Assembly (NCBI RefSeq): GCF_014621695.1
Contig: NZ_CP061281.1
Coordinates: 4,092,001-4,156,000, forward strand
Length of the DNA stretch: 64,000 nt
DNA from: Streptomyces xanthii
Lineage (GTDB): Bacteria > Actinomycetota > Actinomycetes > Streptomycetales > Streptomycetaceae
Reading direction: 5' to 3'
Position 1 is the stretch's first letter; each line of letters begins with the position of its first letter. Below, piece by piece: positions 53,426 to 62,296 of the stretch. Under the pieces are notes generated by a model. That model was not told the DNA's origin. It did not search any database and was given only the letters and a program-made list of their open reading frames with translations. The position numbers were made by a program, and so were the translations under genes.

Positions 53426-54602
53426 ACTCCTGCTGCCCGCACGGTCGTTCGTCCGGCGGGTCGACGCGGCGACCCCCGCGCACCGGGACCGCGCGGTCGA
53501 CGCGCTGCGCGCCCTCGCGATCTGCGGGGTCGTCCTCGGGCACTGGTTCGTCACGGCCCTGGTGCCCGGCGGCGACGGCGCCCTGCACACCGCGAGCCCG
53601 CTCCAGCACCTGTCCTGGCTCGCGCCCGTCTCCTGGCTGTTCCAGACGCTCGCCGTGTTCTTCCTGGTCGGCGGGCACATGGCGACCAAGGGGTACGCGT
53701 CGGCTCGGGCCCGCGGCGAGACGTACGGGGCGTGGCTGACGGCCCGGCTCGGGCGGCTGTTCCGGCCGGTCGCGGCGGTGCTCGGGGTGTGGACGGCGGC
53801 GGCGCTCGGCATGCTCCTGTCCGGGGTGCCGTACGACACCGTCCACACCCTGGGGAAACTCGCGATGTCCCCGCTGTGGTTCCTGCTGGTGTTCGCCGCG
53901 CTGACCGCCGCGACCCCGCTCGTGGCCCGGCTCAACCCGCTGTGGCCGCTGGCCGTCGTCCTCCATGTGGACCTCGTACGGTTCGGCTTCGGCGGCCCGG
54001 CCTGGCTCGGCTGGATCAACCTGGCGGCCGGCTGGCTCGTGCCGTACACGCTGGGCGCGGCCTGGACGCGGGAGGCGCTGGGCCGGCGGGCCGGGTCGGT
54101 GCTGCTCGCCGGCGGGGCCGCCGCGACGGCCGGGCTCGTCCTGTGGGCCGGGTACCCGGCGTCGATGGTCGGCGTGCCCGGCGCCCCCGTGTCGAACCTG
54201 AACCCGCCGACGCTCGCCGCCGTCACCTTCGGGCTCGCCCAGTGCGGACTCGCGCTGCTGCTCCTGGACCGGCTGCGGTCCTGGCTGCGCCGGCCGGTGG
54301 CCTGGGCGGCGGTCGCGGTGGTCAACCTGTTCGCGATGACGATCTTCCTGTGGCACCAGACGGCCCTGATGGCGGTCACCGCGACGGGCCTGCTCGCGGG
54401 CCGGCTGCCCGGCCTGCACACCGTGCCCGACTCGCTCACCTGGGTCGCGGCGCGGGCGGCGTGGCTGCCGGTGTTCGCGCTCGCCCTGACTGTGTGCTGG
54501 GCGGCGTTCCGCACGTACGAGCAGGGCGGGGGCCGGCGCGGCTCGCGCGTGGTCAGGGAGCGGCGCCGCCGGAGCCCGCGGGCCGTGGTCCGTCATGGCT
54601 GA
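53418..54602 (+). CDS. Acyltransferase 3 family membrane protein
   Basis: 394 residues from ATG 53418, overlapping the hydrolase gene by 8 bp. Around ten membrane helices with the family opening RDRAVDALRALAICGVVLGHW (catalytic His in GHW, near residue 42) and RLGRLFRPV. NLFAMTIFLWHQTALMAV near residue 300 is the typical WHQ motif region. It likely moves an acyl group from the cytoplasmic side to a surface glycan or lipid. Overlaps the two-component kinase gene by 8 bp if that gene starts at 54595. Confidence 0.88.
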   Translation: MRELLLPARSFVRRVDAATPAHRDRAVDALRALAICGVVLGHWFVTALVPGGDGALHTASPLQHLSWLAPVSWLFQTLAVFFLVGGHMATKGYASARARGETYGAWLTARLGRLFRPVAAVLGVWTAAALGMLLSGVPYDTVHTLGKLAMSPLWFLLVFAALTAATPLVARLNPLWPLAVVLHVDLVRFGFGGPAWLGWINLAAGWLVPYTLGAAWTREALGRRAGSVLLAGGAAATAGLVLWAGYPASMVGVPGAPVSNLNPPTLAAVTFGLAQCGLALLLLDRLRSWLRRPVAWAAVAVVNLFAMTIFLWHQTALMAVTATGLLAGRLPGLHTVPDSLTWVAARAAWLPVFALALTVCWAAFRTYEQGGGRRGSRVVRERRRRSPRAVVRHG

Positions 54603-54620
54603 CCGGCGGCGCCGGGCGCC

Positions 54621-54648
54621 CATGTCCCCCTCTAGGGTGGGGGACATG
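54621..54648 (+). promoter_or_regulatory. Inverted repeat around a -10 box at the sensor kinase start
   Basis: Perfect 10-bp arms CATGTCCCCC / GGGGGACATG with an 8-base centre TCTAGGGT. TAGGGT lies 7 bases before the ATG at 54646, so a leaderless promoter would sit inside an operator-like palindrome. Confidence 0.5.
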
Positions 54649-56031
54649 GTGGGGGACAGGGCGGGGGGCCGGAGGGAGCGCGGGGAAGCCGAGGCGGACG
54701 ATCTCGGGGCGCTGCTGCGTTCCCTGCGACGCGATCTGCTCACCTTCGAGCGCAGGCCGCTGCCGCCGCTGAGCCGCCCGCGGCTGCTGCGCTGGGTGCC
54801 GCACCTGCTGCTCGCCTGGATCGCCCTCGGCACGACGCTCTCCGGCATCGACCAGATCGGCAACGGCTACCACCTGGGCACACCGGCCGCCATCGCCCTC
54901 ATGGGCGTGCAGGGCGGCGCGATGCTGCTCGCGCTGTGGCGGCCCGCGTGCGCGTTCTGGCTGTCGCTGCTCGACTCCGTGCTCGTGGCACAGCTCGCGC
55001 TGCCCTGGCTGTCCGGGCAGGCGGCGTCCGGCGAGGACGCGTGGCCGTGGGCCGCGCCCGCCGTCGTCGCCCACGGGGCCGTGCTGCTGCTGCTCGCGCT
55101 GCGGGTGCCGACGCGGGCGGCCGTCGTCGCGTTCGCGCTGAGCGCGGCCGCCGGGCCGCTCGTCCAGCGCTCCGGGGCGGACATCGCCCGCTACTCCTCG
55201 ACGACGGCACTCTCCATCGTCGTGTTCGGGATGCTCGCCCTGCTCGGGATCGCGCTGCGCGGCCGCCGGGAGGCGCGGAACCGGCTCGTCGTCCAGGAGG
55301 AGATCACGGCGGAGGAGCGGGCCCGGCGCACGGTCCTGGAGGAGCGCGCGAACATCGCCCGTGAACTGCACGACGTCGTCGCCCACCACATGTCCGTCAT
55401 CTCGATCCAGGCGCAGGTCGCCCCGCACCTCGTCGAGAACCCGCCGGACGCCCTGAAGGAGAACCTGGACGGCATCCGCGCGAGCGCCCTGGAGGCGCTG
55501 GCCGAACTGCGGCGGGTGCTCGGGGTGTTGCGGGCGGAGGATCCGGGGGCGGGCGGCGTGGGCGACGACGATCCCGGTACGGCCGCAGCGCCGCAGCGCC
55601 CGCAGCCCACCCTCGACCGGCTCGACACGCTCGTCGCCGGCACCCGGGCCGCCGGGCTCGCCGTGACCGTCCTCGGCACCGGGGAGCGGCGCCCGCTGCC
55701 GCCCGGCGTCGAACTGTCCGCGTACCGGATCGTGCAGGAGGCGCTCAGCAACGCGCTGCGGCACGCGCCGGGTTCGACGGTCGAGGTGGCGCTCGACCAC
55801 CGCCCGGACGGGCTCGGAGTCCGGGTCACCAACACCGCGCCCGAGCGGCCCGCGGCGCCCTCGCCCGGTGCGGGGCACGGGCTGCTCGGCATGCGGGAGC
55901 GCGCCGCGATGCTGGGCGGCACGCTCGACGCCGGGCCCGTCGCCGTGGCCGGCGGCTACGAGGTACGGGCCTTCCTGCCCGCGTCCGGCGGTCCTCGCCC
56001 GGGCGCACGTCCTGCCGGGGGAGAGAACTGA
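54646..56031 (+). CDS. NarL-type two-component sensor histidine kinase 1
   Basis: 461 residues from ATG 54646; an upstream in-frame ATG at 54595 overlaps the acyltransferase stop and would give 478 residues. The N-terminal half has about five membrane helices (VPHLLLAWIALGTTLSG and others). The HisKA_3 dimerisation region carries the phospho-acceptor His in RANIARELHDVVAHHMSVI, and the ATPase domain has the N-box VQEALSNALRHAP and G-box GAGHGLLGMRERAAML. It phosphorylates the adjacent regulator. Closely similar to the kinase at 62293. Confidence 0.9.
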   Translation: MVGDRAGGRRERGEAEADDLGALLRSLRRDLLTFERRPLPPLSRPRLLRWVPHLLLAWIALGTTLSGIDQIGNGYHLGTPAAIALMGVQGGAMLLALWRPACAFWLSLLDSVLVAQLALPWLSGQAASGEDAWPWAAPAVVAHGAVLLLLALRVPTRAAVVAFALSAAAGPLVQRSGADIARYSSTTALSIVVFGMLALLGIALRGRREARNRLVVQEEITAEERARRTVLEERANIARELHDVVAHHMSVISIQAQVAPHLVENPPDALKENLDGIRASALEALAELRRVLGVLRAEDPGAGGVGDDDPGTAAAPQRPQPTLDRLDTLVAGTRAAGLAVTVLGTGERRPLPPGVELSAYRIVQEALSNALRHAPGSTVEVALDHRPDGLGVRVTNTAPERPAAPSPGAGHGLLGMRERAAMLGGTLDAGPVAVAGGYEVRAFLPASGGPRPGARPAGGEN

Positions 56032-56032
56032 C

Positions 56033-56710
56033 ATGCCGATCCGGGTCCTGATCGCCGACGACCAGATGATGGTCCGGCAGGGGTTCACCGTGCTCCTGAA
56101 CACCCAGCCCGACCTGGAGGTCGTCGGGCAGGCCGTCGACGGGCTCGACGCGCTCGCGCAGGTCGCCGAACTCGCCCCGGACGTCGTCCTCATGGACATC
56201 CGGATGCCCGAGCTCAGCGGCATCGAGGCGACCCGCCGGGTCACCGCGTCGCACCCCGCCGTACGGGTCCTCGTCCTCACCACCTTCGACCTGGACGAGT
56301 ACGTGTACGAGGCGCTGCGCGCGGGGGCCTCCGGGTTCCTGCTCAAGGACGCCTCCGTGGAGCAGCTCGCGGAGGCGGTCCGTGTCGTCGCCTCCGGCGA
56401 GGCGCTGCTCGCGCCGACCGTCACGCGGCGGCTGATCGCGGAGTACGCGCGGCTGTCGGACGGGGGCGCCCGGGCGGGGGCCGTGCCGGGGCAGCGGCCC
56501 GCGGAGCTCACCGACCGCGAGTCGGAGGTCCTCGTGCTGATCGCCCAGGGGCTGTCGAACGCGGAGATCGCGGAGAGTCTCGTCGTCGCCGAGCAGACGG
56601 TGAAGACCCATGTAGGCCGCATCCTCGTGAAACTGGGCCTGCGCGACCGCACCCAGGCGGCGGTCTTCGCGTACGAGTCCGGGCTGGTGACGCCGCGTTC
56701 GTCGCGCTGA
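56033..56710 (+). CDS. NarL/FixJ response regulator 1
   Basis: 225 residues from ATG 56033, one base after the kinase stop. Receiver domain with IRVLIADDQMMVRQGFTVLL (acidic DD), the phospho-acceptor Asp in VVLMDIRMPELSG near residue 54 and LTTFDLDEYVYEALRAGASG; a LuxR-type helix-turn-helix covers residues about 160-215 (LTDRESEVLVLIAQGLSNAEIAE). It shares very high identity with the regulator at 61643. Targets unknown; candidates are the hydrolase/acyltransferase genes just upstream and the ABC exporter. Confidence 0.93.
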   Translation: MPIRVLIADDQMMVRQGFTVLLNTQPDLEVVGQAVDGLDALAQVAELAPDVVLMDIRMPELSGIEATRRVTASHPAVRVLVLTTFDLDEYVYEALRAGASGFLLKDASVEQLAEAVRVVASGEALLAPTVTRRLIAEYARLSDGGARAGAVPGQRPAELTDRESEVLVLIAQGLSNAEIAESLVVAEQTVKTHVGRILVKLGLRDRTQAAVFAYESGLVTPRSSR

Positions 56711-56799
56711 GCGGATTCCCTGCGGGGCTTGGGCGAGGCCCCCGCGGGGTACGCCGGGGGCCGCGCCGGTTCAGCACACATCCCGGCCGGAGTGCTGCG

Positions 56800-56830
56800 G
56801 TGGCTGAGCGCGCAGTTCCCCGCGCCCCTC
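56800..56830. repeat. Dispersed composite inverted-repeat element, partial copy 4
   Basis: Only one arm is present: GTGGCTGAGCGCGCAGTTCC followed by CCGCGCCCCTC. It lies in the gene-free stretch 56711-57043, which otherwise holds only the terminator at 56900-56954. Confidence 0.65.
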
Positions 56831-56899
56831 TGCCGGGGCTCGACTCCCCGGCGCCTCTCGCCTCTGGCGTGGTGCCTCCCGTGCGCCCCCCTGCCTGCT

Positions 56900-56954
56900 C
56901 CCACCCACCCGCCCCCTCCGGGCCGGCGCCCCCGGAGGGGGCGGGCGGGTGGGA
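56900..56954. terminator. Bidirectional terminator with 24-bp stem
   Basis: Arms of 24 bp with one mismatch around a 7-base loop (CCGGCGC), between the convergent response regulator and GbsR genes. The left arm and its flank recur at 63877-63907. Confidence 0.8.
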
Positions 56955-57043
56955 GGAGGGCTGGACCACGGCTGGGCCCGGGGGTGGATGGTTGCGGGCA
57001 GGCGGGGCCGCCCTTCGATGCCGTCCCCGGGAAGGGGCAGGGT

Positions 57044-57571
57044 TCAGCGGGGCTGGGGGGCGTCCAGGCCGAGGGTTTTGCGGTGGGCTCGCCAGCGGGC
57101 CATCATTTCGGCCAGTTCGAGCTGCATGAACTCGAAGAAGGCCAGGGTCTCGGCGATGCGGCGGCCCGCGGGGCTGTCGGGGCCGAGGTTGTCGACGCCC
57201 TCGCGCAGGGCGTCCTCCCAGCGCTTGAGGACGCTGTCCCGGTTGCCCAGCGCCTCGTACCACTGGTTGCTGTGCACCCGGAACAGGTCGCGCCGCGTCC
57301 CGGGCTCCCGTTCGCGCGTGACCATGTGCTGCTGCGTGAGGTACCGCACCGCGCCGGAGACCGCGGCCGGGCTGACGGTGAGCCGCTCCCCGAGTTCCGC
57401 CGAGGTCAGCGCCCCGGAGTCGGAGGCGAGCAGCGCGGCGAAGATCCGGGCCGGCATCCGCGGCATCCCGGCCTCGACCAGCTGACCCGCGAAGCGTTCG
57501 ACGAAGCGGGCGCGCGGGTCCGCGGACCCCGCGGAGTCCACCGCTTTCGTGTCGTCGTCGGCGCCGCTCAT
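57044..57571 (-). CDS. GbsR/MarR-family transcriptional repressor
   Basis: 175 residues from ATG 57571 (CAGGAC upstream). Winged helix-turn-helix of the GbsR/MarR type: MPARIFAALLASDSGALTSAELGERL, then VSPAAVSGAVRYLTQQHMVTRERE. The helical C-terminus (FFEFMQLELAEMMARWRAHRKTL) is for dimerisation. Divergent from the ABC exporter genes, with a perfect 20-bp palindrome between them, the classic set-up of a local repressor of a drug or metabolite exporter. The inducer is unknown. Confidence 0.9.
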   Translation of the reverse strand: MSGADDDTKAVDSAGSADPRARFVERFAGQLVEAGMPRMPARIFAALLASDSGALTSAELGERLTVSPAAVSGAVRYLTQQHMVTREREPGTRRDLFRVHSNQWYEALGNRDSVLKRWEDALREGVDNLGPDSPAGRRIAETLAFFEFMQLELAEMMARWRAHRKTLGLDAPQPR

Positions 57572-57635
57572 GTCCTGATCATCTCCCCTGCCCGTACCGC
57601 CCCCGCCTGAGCCCCCGAGTTTATACGCTTCCTTA

Positions 57636-57666
57636 ACTTCACAAATTTGTGAAGTCCGCGTAGCTT
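57636..57666 (+). promoter_or_regulatory. 20-bp palindromic operator and leaderless promoter of the ABC exporter
   Basis: Perfect palindrome ACTTCACAAA-TTTGTGAAGT at 57636-57655. Nearby TAGCTT (57661-57666) is a -10 box ending 7 bases before the ATG at 57674. A -35 region 17 bp above it (57638-57643) falls inside the palindrome, so a bound repressor would cover it. Confidence 0.8.
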
Positions 57667-57673
57667 CAGAATC

Positions 57674-58597
57674 ATGACGAAGGCAATCACGGTCTCCGGA
57701 CTGCACAAGTCGTTCGGCAGGACCCACGCCCTGGACGGGCTCGACCTGGACGTCGAGGCCGGCGAGGTGCACGGCTTCCTCGGCCCGAACGGCGCCGGCA
57801 AGTCGACCACCATCCGCGTGCTCCTCGGACTGCTCCGCGCCGACTCGGGCGCCGTGCAGATGCTCGGAGGCGACCCCTGGGCCGACGCCGTGGAGCTGCA
57901 CCGCAAGGTCGCGTACGTCCCCGGCGACGTCACCCTGTGGCGCAACCTCAGCGGCGGCGAGGTCATCGACCTGTACGGACGGCTGCGCGGCGGCCTCGAC
58001 GAGCGGCGCCGCGCCGAACTCGTCGAACGCTTCGAGCTGGACCCCACCAAGAAGGGCCGCACGTACTCCAAGGGCAACCGGCAGAAGGTCGCGCTCGTCG
58101 CCGCCTTCGCCGCCGCCGACGTCGACCTGCTCATCCTCGACGAGCCCACCTCGGGACTCGACCCGCTGATGGAGGAGGTCTTCCAGGCGTACGTGCGCGA
58201 GGCCGCCCGCGAACGCGGACAGACCGTCCTGCTGTCGTCCCACATCCTCAGCGAGGTCGAGGAGCTCTGCGACCGCGTCAGCATCATCCGCAAGGGCCGC
58301 ACCGTCGAGAGCGGCTCCCTCGCCCAGCTGCGCCACCTCACCCGCACCAGCGTCACCGCCGAACTCGCGGGCCCGCCCAACGGGTTGGCGAACCTGCCCG
58401 GCGTGCACGGCCTCGACGTCCAGGGCCACCGCGTGCGGCTCCAGGTCGAGTCCGACCGGCTCGACGCCGTACTGCGCTCCCTCACCGCGTCCGGCGTCCG
58501 GTCCCTGACCAGCACGCCGCCCACCCTCGAAGAGCTCTTCCTGCGCCACTACCAGGAGGACCTCACCGGGGCCGCCCCCTCCGAGGTGACCCGATGA
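57674..58597 (+). CDS. ABC transporter ATP-binding protein (exporter type)
   Basis: 307 residues from ATG 57674. Walker [21 protein letters not shown] near residue 38, signature [14 protein letters not shown] near 134 (the divergent SKGNRQ form typical of these exporters), Walker [17 protein letters not shown] near 153 and the H-loop region [16 protein letters not shown] near 188. It powers the permease encoded next; the pair resembles drug or antibiotic exporters with a C-terminal extension. Repressed by the divergent GbsR protein by inference from the operator. Confidence 0.93.
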   Translation: MTKAITVSGLHKSFGRTHALDGLDLDVEAGEVHGFLGPNGAGKSTTIRVLLGLLRADSGAVQMLGGDPWADAVELHRKVAYVPGDVTLWRNLSGGEVIDLYGRLRGGLDERRRAELVERFELDPTKKGRTYSKGNRQKVALVAAFAAADVDLLILDEPTSGLDPLMEEVFQAYVREAARERGQTVLLSSHILSEVEELCDRVSIIRKGRTVESGSLAQLRHLTRTSVTAELAGPPNGLANLPGVHGLDVQGHRVRLQVESDRLDAVLRSLTASGVRSLTSTPPTLEELFLRHYQEDLTGAAPSEVTR

Positions 58598-60225
58598 GCG
58601 CCGCCGTCACCGCCACCACCACCGGCTATGCCCCGCGCACCGGCGGCAGCCGCCAACTCGCCGGGACCGGCGCCCTGTTGCGGCTCGCCCTGCGCCGCGA
58701 CCGGATCATGATGCCGGTCTGGATCTACGTCGTGGCCCTCACCGTCGTCACCATGCCGAAGACCCTGAAGGGCCTGTACGGGACGGACGCCGAGCGGGCC
58801 GGCGTGCTCGACACCATGCGCACCAACAGCTCGCTGCGCGCCCTCTACGGACCGGCCCTCGACGACTCCCTCGGCGGGCTCACCGTATGGCGGGTCGGCG
58901 CGTACGCGGCCGTGTTCGCTGCGGCGATGAGCCTGCTGATCGTCGTCCGGCACACCCGCGACGAAGAGGAGAGCGGGCGCCAGGAGATGGTGTCCGCCGC
59001 GATGGTCGGCCGGCGCGCCCCGCTCACCGCCGCCCTGCTCACGGCCCTGATCGCGAACGCGACGATCGCCGTGTTCATCACCGTCGGCATGGCCGTCACG
59101 GCCGGTGACGGGCTCGCGGGCGCGCTCGCGCTGGGCCTCGCGACCGGCGGCGCCGGCATGGTCTTCGCGACGATGGCCGCGATCGTCGCCCAGTTCACCG
59201 AGAGCGCCCGGCTCGCCCGCGGCGCGACCGCGGGACTGCTCGGAGTGGCCTTCGTGCTGCGCGCCGCCGGTGACGCCGGCAGCGTCGACGGTTCGTCCGT
59301 CATGACCTGGCTCTCCCCGATCGGCTGGCTGGAGAACACCCGCGCCTACGCCGGTGAACGCTGGTGGGTGCTGCTCCTGTTCGCCGCGGCCGTGCTCGCC
59401 CAGGGCGCGGCGGCCTACGTCCTCGCCGGGCGCCGCGACATCGGCATGAGCTTCCTGCCCAGCCGCCCGGGACCGGCCCGCGGCCGGATCGGTTCCGCGG
59501 CCGCCCTCGCCCGGCGGCTCCAGCGCGGCAGCGTCCTCGGCTGGTCCCTCGCCTTCCTCGCGTCCGGCGCCGCGCTCGGCGGCGTCACCAACGGGGCCAC
59601 CGATCTCGTCGGCGGCAGCGCGGACACCCGCGAGATCATCGAGCGGATGGGCGGCCAGTCCGGGCTCACCGACGCGTTCCTCGCCGCGATGGTCGGCATG
59701 CTCGGCATGGTCGCCGCGCTCTACGTCGTCCAGGCCGTGCTGCGCCTGCACGCCGAGGAGACCGGACAGCGGGCCGAGCCCGTCCTGAGCGGCGCGGTGG
59801 GCCGGCTGCGCTGGGCGGCCGGCCACCTGGTCATCGCCTTCGGCGGCGCCGTGCTGATCATGCTGCTCGGCGGGCTCGGCCTGGCCGCCGGATACGGCCA
59901 CGACCTGGGCCCGATCCTCGCCGCGTGCCTGGTCCAGCTCCCCGCGGTGTGGGTGCTCGGCGCGGTCGCCGCGCTCCTGTACGGGCTCGCCCCCCAGGCC
60001 GCCCCGGCGGGCTGGGCCGTGGCCGGCGCGGCCCTGCTCCTCGGCTGGCTCGGCCCGGCCCTGAAGCTCCCGCAGGCGATCATGAACCTGTCCCCGTTCG
60101 GCCACCTCCCGAAGCTGCCCGGCGGCACGATGGACTGGCCGCCGGTGCTCGTCCTGACCGGTCTGGCGGCGGTGCTCGTCGCCGCCGGCCTCGCGGCCCT
60201 GCGCCGCCGCGACCTCTCCAACTAG
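58594..60225 (+). CDS. ABC-2 type exporter permease
   Basis: 543 residues from ATG 58594, overlapping the ATPase gene by ATGA. About twelve hydrophobic segments in two halves, with motifs [19 protein letters not shown] and [26 protein letters not shown] near the N-terminus and [20 protein letters not shown] in the middle. The two-half design is found in the polyketide-antibiotic exporter family (ABC-2 duplicated permease). Together with the ATPase it would form a two-subunit exporter. Substrate unknown. Confidence 0.9.
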   Translation: MSAAVTATTTGYAPRTGGSRQLAGTGALLRLALRRDRIMMPVWIYVVALTVVTMPKTLKGLYGTDAERAGVLDTMRTNSSLRALYGPALDDSLGGLTVWRVGAYAAVFAAAMSLLIVVRHTRDEEESGRQEMVSAAMVGRRAPLTAALLTALIANATIAVFITVGMAVTAGDGLAGALALGLATGGAGMVFATMAAIVAQFTESARLARGATAGLLGVAFVLRAAGDAGSVDGSSVMTWLSPIGWLENTRAYAGERWWVLLLFAAAVLAQGAAAYVLAGRRDIGMSFLPSRPGPARGRIGSAAALARRLQRGSVLGWSLAFLASGAALGGVTNGATDLVGGSADTREIIERMGGQSGLTDAFLAAMVGMLGMVAALYVVQAVLRLHAEETGQRAEPVLSGAVGRLRWAAGHLVIAFGGAVLIMLLGGLGLAAGYGHDLGPILAACLVQLPAVWVLGAVAALLYGLAPQAAPAGWAVAGAALLLGWLGPALKLPQAIMNLSPFGHLPKLPGGTMDWPPVLVLTGLAAVLVAAGLAALRRRDLSN

Positions 60226-60243
60226 CCGGTCACCGGCTGCGGT

Positions 60244-61458
60244 TCAGAGCTCGACCGGCAGTCCCTCGAGGCCCCGGATCACGAAGTTCGGCTTGCGCAC
60301 AGGCTCCGACGTCGCCCGCAGCGTCGGGGCCTGCGTCAGCAACGCCCGCATGGACGCGGCGAGTTCGATCCGGGCGAGCGGGGCGCCGATGCAGTAGTGG
60401 ATGCCCGCGCTGAAGGAGATGTGCGGATTCTCGGCGCGGGTCAGGTCCAGACGCTCGGGGTCGCGGAAGACCTCCGGGTCGTGGTTCGCGGAGCCGAAGA
60501 GCAGCGCCACTTCGGAGCCCCGGGGGATGACCGTCCCGGCGACCTCGATGTCCTCCAGGACCCAGCGTTCGAAGAGCTGGAGCGGGGTGTCGTAGCGCAT
60601 CAGCTCCTCGATCGCGGACGGGACCAGGGAGTGGTCCGCGCGCAGGGCGGCCAGCTGCCCGGGGTGGCGGAACAGGGCCGCCCAGCCGTTCACCGTGGAG
60701 TTGACCGTGGCCTCGTGGCCCGCGTTCAGGAGCAGCACGCAGGTGGAGATCATCTCCTGCTCGGTCAGCCGGTCGCCCTCGTCGTACGCGGCGATCAGAC
60801 CGGAGACCAGGTCGTCGCCGGGGTCGGTGCGGCGGGCGGCGATCAGCTCCCGCAGATACGCCGTGAACTCGACGGACGCCCGGACCGCGGCCCGTGCCGT
60901 CTCCTCCGGCGGATTCAGCTCGTACATGCCGCAGATCGCCGCCGACCAGGGGCGCAGCAGGGGCCGGTCGGACTCCGGGATGCCGAGCATCTCGGCGATG
61001 ACGGCGACGGGGAGGGGCTCCGCGACCGCCGTCAGGAGGTCGCCGCCGCCGGCCGCGACGAGGTCCCCGACGAGGTCGCCGGCCAGCTTCTCCACGTAGG
61101 GGCGCAGCCGGTCGACCGTGCGCGGGGTGAAGGCCTTGGAGACGAGGCGACGGATGCGGGTGTGGTCCGGCGGCTCCAGGTCGAGCATGCCGTGGTCGTT
61201 GAGGGTGTGGAACGGCTCGTGCTCCGGCGGTGGCGCGGTCCGGCCGAACTCCTCGTGCGTGCAGCGGTGTTGGTAGGTGCGGCCCAGACGGCGGTCCCGG
61301 AGCAGGGCGGAGACGTCCCGGTGGTGCGGGATCAGGTACTGGCGGGTGGGCTCGTAGCGGTGGACACGGCCGGACGCGCGCAGCGCGCGGTACGCGGGGT
61401 AGGGGTCGGCCAGGAACTCCGGGGACCAGGGGTCGAAGGCGGTGACGGTGTGGCTCAT
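60244..61458 (-). CDS. Cytochrome P450
   Basis: 404 residues from ATG 61458, the normal length for a bacterial class I P450. I-helix motif LLNAGHEATVNSTV near residue 240 (the A-G-x-x-T oxygen-activating pattern), ExxR in IEELMRYDTPLQLF near 278, and haem loop ISFSAGIHYCIGAPLAR near 340 (Cys ligand). TYQHRCTHEEFGR in the N-terminal third is unusual. It needs a ferredoxin and reductase encoded elsewhere. The substrate is unknown; its position next to an exporter suggests a secondary-metabolite or xenobiotic role. Probably leaderless (TAACGT 6 bases upstream). Confidence 0.95.
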   Translation of the reverse strand: MSHTVTAFDPWSPEFLADPYPAYRALRASGRVHRYEPTRQYLIPHHRDVSALLRDRRLGRTYQHRCTHEEFGRTAPPPEHEPFHTLNDHGMLDLEPPDHTRIRRLVSKAFTPRTVDRLRPYVEKLAGDLVGDLVAAGGGDLLTAVAEPLPVAVIAEMLGIPESDRPLLRPWSAAICGMYELNPPEETARAAVRASVEFTAYLRELIAARRTDPGDDLVSGLIAAYDEGDRLTEQEMISTCVLLLNAGHEATVNSTVNGWAALFRHPGQLAALRADHSLVPSAIEELMRYDTPLQLFERWVLEDIEVAGTVIPRGSEVALLFGSANHDPEVFRDPERLDLTRAENPHISFSAGIHYCIGAPLARIELAASMRALLTQAPTLRATSEPVRKPNFVIRGLEGLPVEL

Positions 61459-61470
61459 GAGCGGACGTTA
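61459..61470 (-). promoter_or_regulatory. Probable leaderless promoter of the P450 gene
   Basis: Minus strand TAACGT, 6 bases, then ATG at 61458; no ribosome site. Confidence 0.45.
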
Positions 61471-61546
61471 GTCCTGCCGTCCGGGGCGGGGACAGGCCCA
61501 CGAGCTCGGGTGGCCCGGGTCCGGCCGGCGTCCGCGGCCCCGATCG

Positions 61547-61634
61547 GGCTTCTCGCACCCCGCGGCGGAGCCGCTGACGGACACAGCCCCGCGCCCCTGA
61601 AATGCAGACCCTCCGGGTCGCATTTCCCCGAGGA
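61547..61634. repeat. Dispersed composite inverted-repeat element, copy 5
   Basis: GCTTCTCGCACCCCGCGGCG and GAGCCGCTGACGGACACAGC, then CCCGCGCCCCTG, AAATGCAGACCC-TCC-GGGTCGCATTT, the same blocks as in copy 1. It fills the gap between the P450 start and the second response regulator. Confidence 0.75.
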
Positions 61635-61642
61635 AGGCGCAG

Positions 61643-62296
61643 TCAGCTCGGGGTCACGAGGCGGGCCTCGTACGCGAAGACCGCCGCCTGGGTGCGGTCG
61701 CGCAGCCCCAGCTTCACCAGGATCCGGCTGACGTGCGTCTTGATCGTGGACTCTGCGACGACGAGACGGGTGGCGATCTCCGCGTTCGACAGGCCCTGGG
61801 CGATGAGGACGAGGACCTCCGTCTCCCGTTCGGTCAGCTCGCCGTAGGCCTCGGCGCGGACGCGGGGCGTCTCGGCGAGCTTGGAGAACTCGGTGATCAG
61901 ACGGCGGGTCACCGTTGGTGCGAGCAGCGCCTCGCCGGAGGCCACCACGCGGACCCCGTCGGCGAGCTGGCGGGCCGAGGCGTCCTTGAGGAGGAAGCCC
62001 GAGGCGCCCGCGCGGAGCGCCTGGTACACGTACTCGTCGAGGTCGAAGGTGGTGAGGACGAGGACCTTCGCGCCCTCACCCGCGGCGACGATCTCGCGGG
62101 TGGCGTCGATGCCGTTGAGCTCCGGCATGCGGATGTCCATGAGGACGACGTCGGGGCGCAGTTCGCGGACCCGGGCGACGGCCTCCGCCCCGTTGACGGC
62201 CTCGCCGACGACCTCGATGTCCGGCATGGCGCCCAGCAGCACCGAGAAGCCCTCGCGGACCATCATCTGGTCGTCGGCGATCAGCACCCTGATCAT
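61643..62296 (-). CDS. NarL/FixJ response regulator 2
   Basis: 217 residues from ATG 62296, overlapping the upstream kinase stop by ATGA. Receiver domain with IRVLIADDQMMVREGFSVLL, phospho-acceptor Asp in VVLMDIRMPELNG near residue 53, LTTFDLDEYVYQALRAGASG and LuxR-type helix-turn-helix LTERETEVLVLIAQGLSNAEIA near 150. Nearly identical in motif content to response regulator 1, differing mostly around residues 60-75 and in the linker. The two regulators may share or cross-talk on DNA targets. Confidence 0.93.
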   Translation of the reverse strand: MIRVLIADDQMMVREGFSVLLGAMPDIEVVGEAVNGAEAVARVRELRPDVVLMDIRMPELNGIDATREIVAAGEGAKVLVLTTFDLDEYVYQALRAGASGFLLKDASARQLADGVRVVASGEALLAPTVTRRLITEFSKLAETPRVRAEAYGELTERETEVLVLIAQGLSNAEIATRLVVAESTIKTHVSRILVKLGLRDRTQAAVFAYEARLVTPS

